DNA of 14,872 nt from NCBI GenBank assembly GCA_937900565.1, contig CALCFG010000145.1:1-14872 (forward strand), given 5' to 3'. The DNA is from an uncultured Erysipelotrichaceae bacterium. Lineage in GTDB: Bacteria > Bacillota_I > Bacilli_A > Erysipelotrichales > Erysipelotrichaceae. Positions 6,984 through 12,557 of the stretch are shown in pieces (the first letter of the stretch is position 1; each line of letters begins with the position of its first letter). The notes under the pieces are model-generated. The model saw only the letters and a program-made list of their open reading frames with translations. It had not been told where the DNA came from and made no database searches. The position numbers and the translations under genes are program-made.

Positions 6984-7508
6984 GCTAAAGACTTATGAGT
7001 TTTCTGCTTTTCTCAATATAAATAGCAGCAGCTTTTTCTTGAACCGATTTATCCAAATAAACTGATTCAATACCACACATGGATAAAGTTAATGAATAAA
7101 AGTGGGAACGATTTTCGACACTGGAAGCCAATCGTTTAGCCATATTAACAAACGTATCTTCATAAGACTCGACTTTAAAACGTTGCTTAATGGATTGCAT
7201 CATCCCTTGATAACAATAATCCAATACTTCGCTAATTAATTGCTTTTTACCTTGGGGTAAAATAATGATAAAAACTTTCTTTAGGTACATTGCATAAAGT
7301 TAACAATTCATTTAATCCAACACCATAGTAGCCACGTTCAGAAAATAAATTGGACACAACTTCAATAATTTGTTTCTTCTTATCCATAACACTAATATTA
7401 TACAAAAAAGCTTTCTTTTTTTTAAGGAATCAAAAAGACATCAATGATAGTATTCATTTATGCCTTTGTTAACTATTTATTTAAAATGAATTATTGAGAT
7501 ACAGTTTG

Positions 7509-8992
7509 TCATGCTAAATGACCACTTGTCATAGCCCAACCAAACAATGTAGCCCCCATATAAACATCACCTTCAACACCAACAACAATTCACCGGCAGC
7601 ATATAATCCTTCAATTGGTGTTTGATCTTTTGTTAATACTTGCATTTAATCATTAATATGTAATCCACCCAATGATGCATAATAACGAATATACATTTGC
7701 AATGCATAGTAAGGACATTCTACACTAATACTAGAATTGATTGTTCGATTATAACTATCGCTTCCGTTCGCAGCGTCCATATTATATTGATTCATTGTTT
7801 TCACTAATGCATCAGATGGTACATCCAATTTTTCTGCCAACACTTCCATCGACTCAGCACTTACCATAAATGGATTACCTTGACCATCATTCGCTAACCA
7901 AGTGGTAACATCATCTTGCGTATAAATAGCTGAATTTATCATGGCTTGATTAAATGCATCAAAACTTGCTTGATCCATAACTAAATATTGACGTTCATTT
8001 TCTTTCATTGCTTGCATCAAATCCCAAGCATTACCTTGTTCATTGGTAAAACGAACACCATCTTGATTGACTAAATAAGCACTACCAACACCCGGATTAC
8101 AATATTGACCCAAACCACTTGGTAAGATCATTGAGTGAAGTTGCGTATTAATTAAATCCATATCAATTAAATCCGCATTTAGTGGTTCTACCATTGCAAT
8201 CGCATCTCCAGTAGCACTCAGCACTAGCATAAACAAATGCTTTGTATTGATCAGCCACTAATTCATTATTTGCACCATAACCACCAGTAGCTAGGATTAC
8301 GCGAGGCGCATTGAATGTATAATCATTGGCTGTTGAGCTTGCTTTAACACCCACTACTTTGCCTTCATTTACAATTAATTCATCAGCCTTAACACTGGTA
8401 TATAAAACACCACCATTATCAGCAAATGTTTTACTTAAGCTTGAAACGACACCTGCACCTGCCATTGCGCTGGCCCCGCCAATAACACTCATCTTTCAAT
8501 TAAAACAACACTTTTACCGTTTTGCAATGCCGTTAATGCACTGCTTAATCCTGCAAGTCCAGCACCAACTACAACAACATCATAACTTTCTTCCACAGCT
8601 TCCTTAGCCACTTCACCTTGACTTGCTTTAAAGTTATCTAAGTTAGCTCCCGCTTGCGTTAACGCATCCACTAAAGCATCATTAAATCCTTGCGAAGTTA
8701 ATGTTGCACCACTAATTGAATCTACCGGTGCCACTTGTTGACTAATCGCAACTTCAATCAATTTAGGTAACGCATCTTTACCAATACCTTCTGTTTCATT
8801 TTCATCGACAACATCAATCCTTACAATTGATGTTTCATCCACAGTAACATCTAATTTAATGTCACCATGGTAACCTGCTGCACTCACACTGTAAGTACCT
8901 GATTTCATTGAGCTTTCACTGGGTGCGGATGATTTGCTCATACATGTACTTAGCAAAGCAATACTTAGCAATCCACATAATAATTTCTTCAA
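7509..8992 (-). pseudogene. Flavocytochrome c/fumarate-reductase-like flavoprotein (FMN-binding + FAD-binding), heavily decayed
   Basis: The gene starts with TTG at 8992 behind an AAGGA, encoding MKKLLCGLLSIALLSTC, a lipoprotein signal with Cys17. Next is an FMN-binding domain (GTYSVSAAGYHGDIKLDVTV to DALVDAL) with the covalent-FMN motif DSISGATLTS, then the FAD dinucleotide fold DVVVVGAGLAGLSSAL. Lesions: a lost A at about 8485 (GAAAGATG, expected GAAAAGATG); an internal deletion of roughly 90 codons joining GGASAMAGAG to VVSSLSKTFADNGG; a frameshift near 8236; a TAA at 7646-7648 after GGLHIND; and a frameshift near 7590 inside AAGE-IVVGVEGDVY. The frame then ends at 7509. Family members reduce fumarate, urocanate or related enoates outside the membrane. 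The substrate cannot be told, because the deletion removes part of the active-site domain. Confidence 0.85.
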
Positions 8993-9011
8993 ATTCTTTT
9001 CCTTATATTAG

Positions 9012-9025
9012 ACTAGTCATCTAGT
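9012..9025. promoter_or_regulatory. Palindromic operator candidate in front of the flavoprotein pseudogene
   Basis: ACTAG-TCAT-CTAGT is an inverted repeat with 5-bp arms and a 4-bp spacer; it also contains the perfect 8-bp palindrome GACTAGTC at 9011-9018. It lies between the predicted start of transcription (about 9032) and the AAGGA ribosome binding site of the reductase pseudogene. The obvious candidate binder is the neighbouring TetR-family regulator, itself broken. Confidence 0.4.
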
Positions 9026-9038
9026 AATGAAATGATCG

Positions 9039-9067
9039 AATTTATTACATTTGCAATCTTTTGTTAA
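9039..9067 (-). promoter_or_regulatory. Promoter candidate of the flavoprotein pseudogene
   Basis: On the minus strand TTAACA (9062-9067; five of six matches to TTGACA) is followed after 17 bases by TAAATT (9039-9044; four of six matches to TATAAT). Predicted transcription starts near 9032, just before the palindrome at 9012-9025, so a bound repressor would block it. Confidence 0.35.
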
Positions 9068-9146
9068 AAATTTATTAAATATTTTATCTGGAAATTTCCC
9101 AATTTATTTGTAAGTATTAATCCATACTATTCCCTCATACATAATG

Positions 9147-9216
9147 AAAGCCAATAAAGTACCCCTAACTCGTATCTGCCAATTTAAATAATATTGGTCC
9201 CCACTTTATTGGCTTT
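9147..9216. repeat. 70-bp hairpin element with perfect 14-bp arms
   Basis: AAAGCCAATAAAGT (9147-9160) is exactly complementary to 9203-9216, enclosing 42 bases. The interior has a smaller inverted repeat, CCAAT/ATTGG (9179-9183 and 9193-9197). It sits in the divergent gap between the flavoprotein pseudogene and the A24 peptidase and ends 10 bases before the peptidase ATG. On the plus strand the second arm ends in TTTT, which would look like a terminator, but no plus-strand gene lies upstream. It could be a regulatory leader structure, a remnant of a lost gene's terminator, or a small MITE-like repeat. The rest of the 8993-9226 gap holds the promoter and operator described separately. Confidence 0.6.
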
Positions 9217-9226
9217 TAAATAAGTT

Positions 9227-9601
9227 ATGAGAACAATTGTATTAATCGTATTAAGTTTATGGATTGTGTATGATGACATTAAATCCATGGAAATTAATTT
9301 AATTCCATTAGTGTTATGGTTAATATTACATATTCCTATACACTTTCAATTGAATAGCTCGTTTTTAGTGGTGTTATTATTTCTGTTATTTAATCTAATG
9401 GGAGTAATGGGTTTTGGAGATACATTACTTGTATTAAGTTTTGTCATGGACAATTCAATTGAAAGGATTATGGTGTTATTAAGTATAGCCAGTATTGCTG
9501 GAATAATCGTGAGCAATATTAAAAAGGAGTCAATGTTACCATTCACTCCTTTTCTCTTATTTGCGTATTGGGTATTATTGGTTATCCAAATGATCGATTA
9601 A
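9227..9601 (+). CDS. Compact A24-family (prepilin-type) aspartic peptidase
   Basis: A 124-residue, very hydrophobic protein matching only the peptidase half of type IV prepilin peptidases. The two membrane-face aspartates are visible: one in VYDDIKSMEIN (Asp16/Asp17) and one in GFGD (residues 62-65, Asp65). PFTPFLL at 105-111 corresponds to the family's PFxPxL segment. About four membrane helices are likely. The N-terminal Cys-rich methyltransferase domain of ComC/PilD is absent, as in the short CpaA/TadV-like forms. An in-frame TAA three bases beyond the preceding codon fixes the start at or after 9227. No Shine-Dalgarno sequence is visible, because the hairpin element ends directly before it. 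No pilin or competence genes are nearby. The last 27 bases overlap the end of mrp on the other strand. Its substrate is unknown. Confidence 0.7.
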   Translation: MRTIVLIVLSLWIVYDDIKSMEINLIPLVLWLILHIPIHFQLNSSFLVVLLFLLFNLMGVMGFGDTLLVLSFVMDNSIERIMVLLSIASIAGIIVSNIKKESMLPFTPFLLFAYWVLLVIQMID

Positions 9602-10606
9602 TGCTTGAGCAAAATCATTCATATCATCATTATCGACAAACTCGATGCGACCTAAATCGCTTAATTTTGCATAATCGGGATTAATTGGTAATTCTAAGGC
9701 ATAAGGGATATCTAAGTTATTGGCTAAGCCTTGCACATCCCCTTTACCAAATGGATAATTACGACAACCACATTCTTCACAACTAAAGTATGCCATATTT
9801 TCAACGATACCTAAAATTGGAATATTCATTTGATTCGCCATATTAACAGCTTTCATTACCACCATATTCACTAAATCTTGTGGGGTAGTCACCACAATAA
9901 TGCCATCCAGTGGTACAGATTGAAATACCGTTAAAGGAACATCCCCAGTTCCTGGAGGCATATCCACAAACATATAGTCGACATCTTCCCAAATAACATC
10001 ACTGTAGAATTGTTTCACTAAACCAGCCAATACTGGACCACGCCAAATCACTGGCGTTTCTTCATCTTCCAATAACATATTGGTTGAAATAACTTGAGTT
10101 CCTAAAGCACTGGTTGCGGGATAAATTCCTTGATCACTACCTATGGCATGATCATCTATACCAAATACTTTCGCCATACTCGGACCTGTAATATCCGCAT
10201 CCAATACAGCTACATTGTAGTTCTTTTTACTGACACTACTTGCTAATAACGAAGTGACAAAACTTTTACCTACGCCACCTTTTCCGGATACGATACCAAT
10301 AGTATGACGTACTGATGATAATGGATTTAATTCAAATTTTTCAATGCGTGAAGAACAATTGGCTTCACAGTGGGCACAATCATGATTGCATGATTGACTT
10401 GGATCACTGCTACAGCCACTGCAATTGTCATTGCAATCATGATTACAATGATCACAACATCCATCATGATTATCATTGCATGTGCAATGACACGCATCAT
10501 GATCACATTGACAGTTTTCTACATCACAATGATCACAATCATGTTCATGACATTCATCACAACCACATTCATGGCATGTAAATTCTTTATTATCTTGACA
10601 AGACAT
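9575..10606 (-). CDS. mrp: Mrp/NBP35-family Fe-S cluster carrier ATPase with a long Cys/His-rich N-terminus
   Basis: A 343-residue P-loop ATPase (ParA/MinD superfamily). The deviant Walker A GKGGVGKS is at 108-115, DADITGPS at 136-143, DMPPGTGD at 215-222, and the cluster-binding CEECGC (Cys276, Cys279, Cys281) lies near the C-terminus. Such proteins bind and hand over [4Fe-4S] clusters in the cytoplasm. The proximal N-terminal CNHDCAHCEANCSSR (73-87) looks like the usual NBP35-like cysteine motif. The preceding 72 residues are exceptional: residues 1-84 hold 22 Cys and 11 His, mostly as (D/N)HDC, CDHC and CxC units. It starts behind AAGGAG, 8 bases before the ATG. It converges on the A24 peptidase gene with a 27-base overlap of coding ends. 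Core function is family knowledge; metal binding by the tail is inference. Confidence 0.92.
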   Translation of the reverse strand: MSCQDNKEFTCHECGCDECHEHDCDHCDVENCQCDHDACHCTCNDNHDGCCDHCNHDCNDNCSGCSSDPSQSCNHDCAHCEANCSSRIEKFELNPLSSVRHTIGIVSGKGGVGKSFVTSLLASSVSKKNYNVAVLDADITGPSMAKVFGIDDHAIGSDQGIYPATSALGTQVISTNMLLEDEETPVIWRGPVLAGLVKQFYSDVIWEDVDYMFVDMPPGTGDVPLTVFQSVPLDGIIVVTTPQDLVNMVVMKAVNMANQMNIPILGIVENMAYFSCEECGCRNYPFGKGDVQGLANNLDIPYALELPINPDYAKLSDLGRIEFVDNDDMNDFAQALIDHLDNQ

Positions 10607-10643
10607 TAATATACTCCTTTACAATTTTGATTAATCATACATT

Positions 10644-10677
10644 AAAAAAGTGGGATTATAAACCCATATGCTTTTTT
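10644..10677 (-). promoter_or_regulatory. Hairpin in the mrp leader, attenuator-like
   Basis: Read on the minus strand, AAAAAAG, a CATA bulge, TGGG, an 8-base loop, CCCA and CTTTTTT form an interrupted stem ending in six T. It lies in the leader of mrp between the predicted transcription start (about 10681) and the AAGGAG at 10615-10620. It resembles a weak intrinsic terminator placed before the gene, which would allow attenuation. The loop itself contains TATAAT, so a second -10 box is an alternative reading. Confidence 0.35.
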
Positions 10678-10687
10678 AAGTGCTTTT

Positions 10688-10716
10688 ATTATACGCTATT
10701 TTTAATTATTTGTTAG
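10688..10716 (-). promoter_or_regulatory. Promoter of mrp
   Basis: CTAACA (10711-10716; four of six matches to TTGACA), a 17-base spacer and a perfect TATAAT (10688-10693) point towards mrp. The predicted start near 10681 gives a leader of about 75 bases. Confidence 0.55.
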
Positions 10717-10802
10717 CCTTGTAATGTTACATAAGAAAGCCTTTACTTTGTAAAAATCTGATGAAATAAACAAATTATTATTCCATTTACTTATCTATTC
10801 CG

Positions 10803-10808
10803 TATAAT
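10803..10808 (+). promoter_or_regulatory. -10 box of the purA promoter
   Basis: A perfect TATAAT lies 29 bases before the purA ATG, followed by the ribosome binding site AAAGGA. No strong -35 box is visible at the right distance. The leader is only about 22 bases, too short for a purine riboswitch. Confidence 0.55.
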
Positions 10809-10837
10809 ATTTTCGTTAGTTGAAAGGATGATATTTA

Positions 10838-12127
10838 ATGGCAAATTATGTAGTTGTTGGTGCACAATGGGGCGATGAAGGAAAAGGTAAAGTTGTTGAT
10901 ATATTGGCCGATCGGATGGATTATGTTGTACGTTTCCAAGGTGGAAATAACGCTGGGCATACCGTAGTGGTTAATGGTGAACAAACGGTTTTACATTTAT
11001 TACCTTCCGGTATTTTAAATACTAATGCACTTTGTTTAATTGGACCAGGGGTGGTTATTGATCCTTTTGTTTTATTGGAAGAAATGGATCAATTAATCGC
11101 GAAAGGATTAACGTGTGATCATTTACGTATTGCCCAACGGGCTCATTTGATTCTTCCTTACCATATTAAGTTAGACCAATTGCAAGAAAAAGCATTAAGT
11201 GACAATAAAATCGGTACTACTTTAAGAGGTATTGGCCCATGTTATGCCGATAAATTTACCCGAATTGGCTTAAGAGTAGCAGATTTATTGGATTGGGATC
11301 AATTTAAGGTAAAACTGGCACGAACTTTACAATTTAAAAATGAACAATTGGTAAAGTTATACAATGAAAAACCATTTGATTTGGATCAGTTATTAACCCA
11401 AATTAAACCAGTACGTAATCGCTTACTACCTCATATTGTAGATGGATTGGATATGGTCAATACAGCACTCGAAACCAATCAAAATGTATTATTTGAAGGT
11501 GCCCAAGCCAATATGTTAGATATTAACTATGGTACCTACCCATACGTTACTAGCAGTAGTCCTACAAGTGCAGGTGTATGTGAAGGAGCGGGTGTAGCCC
11601 CAAATAAAATTGATAAAGTGATTGGTGTTGTCAAAGCTTATTCAACCCGCGTCGGGGAAGGCCCATTTGTTACGGAACTACTGGATGTTCAAGGAAATCA
11701 ATTACGTGAAATTGGCCATGAATACGGTGCTACTACTGGAAGAGCACGTCGTGTGGGATGGCTAGATTTAATTGTTATAAAACAAGCTTGTCGCATCAAT
11801 GGATTAACGGATATTGTATTAACGAAAATTGATTGCTTAAGTGAGTTTAAAGAAATCCCGGTATGTGTTGGATATCGTTACAAAGATCAAACCATTACCT
11901 ATATGCCAGCAAGCATTGAAAGTTATCAAGACATTACCCCAATCTACGAAGTATTACCTGGATGGTGTTGTGATATTTCATCCATTCGTGAATTTGATGC
12001 GTTGCCAATTAATTGCCAACGATATATTCAATTCATTGAGAATTATTGCCAAACAAAAATATCGTTAGTTTCAGTAGGTCCAGACCGTTACCATAATATT
12101 ATTACTCACCCGATCATTAATGAATAA
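10838..12127 (+). CDS. purA: Adenylosuccinate synthetase
   Basis: A complete 429-residue PurA, which joins aspartate to IMP using GTP in the first committed step to AMP. The N-terminal GTP loop is GAQWGDEGKGKVVD (8-21) with catalytic Asp13, and GGNNAGHTV follows with catalytic His41. GTTLRGIGPCYADKFTR, the IMP-site stretch TSSSPTSAGVCEGAGVAP, STRVGEGPFVTEL and the Arg-rich TTGRARRVGWLDL are all present in the normal order. The start at 10838 is set by AAAGGA nine bases upstream and by the conserved N-terminus. It is a single-gene transcription unit on the plus strand, with its own promoter and a strong terminator directly after the stop, and is divergent from mrp. Nothing is unusual in the sequence. 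Confidence 0.97.
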   Translation: MANYVVVGAQWGDEGKGKVVDILADRMDYVVRFQGGNNAGHTVVVNGEQTVLHLLPSGILNTNALCLIGPGVVIDPFVLLEEMDQLIAKGLTCDHLRIAQRAHLILPYHIKLDQLQEKALSDNKIGTTLRGIGPCYADKFTRIGLRVADLLDWDQFKVKLARTLQFKNEQLVKLYNEKPFDLDQLLTQIKPVRNRLLPHIVDGLDMVNTALETNQNVLFEGAQANMLDINYGTYPYVTSSSPTSAGVCEGAGVAPNKIDKVIGVVKAYSTRVGEGPFVTELLDVQGNQLREIGHEYGATTGRARRVGWLDLIVIKQACRINGLTDIVLTKIDCLSEFKEIPVCVGYRYKDQTITYMPASIESYQDITPIYEVLPGWCCDISSIREFDALPINCQRYIQFIENYCQTKISLVSVGPDRYHNIITHPIINE

Positions 12128-12135
12128 TACATTTT

Positions 12136-12161
12136 AGGATAGTTAATCACTATCCTTTTTT
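12136..12161 (+). terminator. Terminator of purA
   Basis: AGGATAGT, loop TAATC, ACTATCCT and then six T in total: an eight-base-pair stem with a good T tail, nine bases after the purA stop codon. Confidence 0.9.
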
Positions 12162-12163
12162 AA

Positions 12164-12185
12164 TAAAAAAGGAGCGTAAGCTCCT
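12164..12185 (-). terminator. Terminator of the minus-strand Asp23-family gene
   Basis: On the minus strand AGGAGC, loop TTAC, GCTCCT and six T form a compact GC-containing terminator directly after the stop of the gene at 12192-12518. It lies back to back with the purA terminator, so the two convergent units are insulated from each other. Confidence 0.88.
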
Positions 12186-12191
12186 AATTTC

Positions 12192-12518
12192 CTATGCTGC
12201 GTAACCAACCACTTCCACATTGACAATACAACTGGATAATCCAGTCATTGTTTCAACATTACGCTTAACATTCAGCTGTAAATCATCGCATTGTTTAACA
12301 AAGTTTACACCTTGTTTCATTAATACATTCATATTAATGGTTAATTTATTCGCAATTACTTTGCAAGTGACTGCTTTATTAAATGGTTTATCATCAGCCA
12401 ATAAAATGCCTTTCAAATCTTCACAACTAATAATTGCAATGGTTTCAAACACATTGCTATTTAATGCAACAATACCATTTTCTTTATTTGAATTAATGCA
12501 GATATATTCTTGTGCCAT
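12192..12518 (-). CDS. Second Asp23/Gls24 family protein
   Basis: A 108-residue protein with the Asp23/Gls24 pattern: GIVALNSNVFETIAIISCED near the start, an alternating strand ITANKLTINMNVLMKQGVNF-like middle (here VIANKLTINMNVLMKQGVNF, about 54-73) and the family ending NVETMTGLSSCIVNVEVVGY. It is clearly diverged from the paralogue at 2714-3073, so it is a distinct family member and not a recent duplicate. Start is ATG behind AGGAG (nine bases). It has its own promoter inside the end of the upstream gene and its own terminator. Members are envelope- or stress-associated proteins without a known catalytic activity. Its specific role here is unknown. Confidence 0.75.
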   Translation of the reverse strand: MAQEYICINSNKENGIVALNSNVFETIAIISCEDLKGILLADDKPFNKAVTCKVIANKLTINMNVLMKQGVNFVKQCDDLQLNVKRNVETMTGLSSCIVNVEVVGYAA

Positions 12519-12548
12519 ACACTTTTTCTCCTAATCAATATTTACTGT

Positions 12549-12557
12549 ATTATACCA
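12549..12557 (-). promoter_or_regulatory. Extended -10 promoter of the second Asp23-family gene
   Basis: TGGTATAAT on the minus strand is an extended -10 element (TG-n-TATAAT). It covers the last codons and the TAA of the rsmF-like gene. No good -35 box is present, which extended -10 promoters tolerate. Confidence 0.5.

Larger units (their letters stand above)
6650..6999 (-). mobile_element. Non-autonomous IS200/IS605-like element inserted in tetR
   Basis: A 350-bp non-coding block interrupts the tetR reading frame, and excising it restores the frame. Hairpins sit at both ends: 6977-6999 (stem CTCATAAG/CTTATGAG) and 6658-6680 (stem CCAACAAA/TTTGTTGG). Both have 8 perfect base pairs and the same loop TCTTTAG on the minus strand. 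The right end continues GAAG-hairpin-TAGTTCAC, which resembles the right ends of IS605-type elements as I remember them. There are no terminal inverted repeats of the DDE-transposon kind, and no target duplication is visible beyond a run of A at each side (AGAAAA before, AAAGAC after), as expected for Y1-transposase elements. No tnpA or tnpB is present. The left boundary is uncertain by a few bases because of the A run. Family assignment is inference from end structure. Confidence 0.6.
6464..7387 (-). pseudogene. TetR/AcrR-family regulator, broken by a frameshift and by a 350-bp insertion
   Basis: The gene starts at the ATG at 7387 with a TetR helix-turn-helix: MDKKKQIIEVVSNLFSERGY, then YGVGLNELLTLCNVPKESFYHYF. 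At about 7258 one extra base in TTTTACCCC moves the frame. After it the protein continues PQGKKQLISEVLDYCYQGMM down to AAAIYIEKSRK. There an insertion (6650-6999) begins and brings a stop. Beyond the insertion the ligand-binding domain resumes with KDWQEQYYLFIHQTIHDE and ends DLELIQEGIVDILKR at 6464. Removing the insertion rejoins IEKSRK to KDWQEQ in frame, but the frameshift would remain, so the gene is doubly dead. It probably once controlled the neighbouring flavoprotein reductase, also now a pseudogene. A TATAAT lies 9 bases before the ATG (7397-7402). Confidence 0.85.

Noticed and set aside
6650..6999. Self-splicing group I intron or IStron
   Set aside because: No convincing P7 or catalytic-core motifs can be paired, and the T-before/G-at-end splice rule gives an out-of-frame product. 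The IS605-like right end explains the sequence better. A covariance search would settle it.
6650..6999. Programmed translational bypass (hopping) across the insertion
   Set aside because: Hairpins flank it and a stop follows CTT, but the CTT-TAG at the far end leads into the wrong frame, and tetR is already frameshifted upstream.
6464..7290. Two separate small genes of 66 and 101 residues
   Set aside because: Both are fragments of one TetR gene. The first has no proper start (its Met comes from the edge of the insertion) and the second starts inside the helix-turn-helix after a frameshift.
7404..7421. AT-only hairpin AAAAAAG-CTTT-CTTTTTT between the two pseudogenes
   Set aside because: The stem has a single G-C pair, so it is too weak to call a terminator. 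The nearby inverted repeat ATTCATTT/AAATGAAT (7452-7459 and 7484-7491) is likewise only AT-rich; nothing else is seen in this gap.
10315..10609. Plus-strand open frames very rich in His/Asp or Ile/Thr opposite the start of mrp
   Set aside because: They are antisense readings of the repetitive Cys/His codons of mrp, which has the P-loop, a ribosome binding site and a promoter. The composition explains them fully.
10607..10837. Purine riboswitch or PurR box before purA
   Set aside because: The purA leader is about 22 bases and no aptamer-like or tandem CGAA-type pattern is visible.
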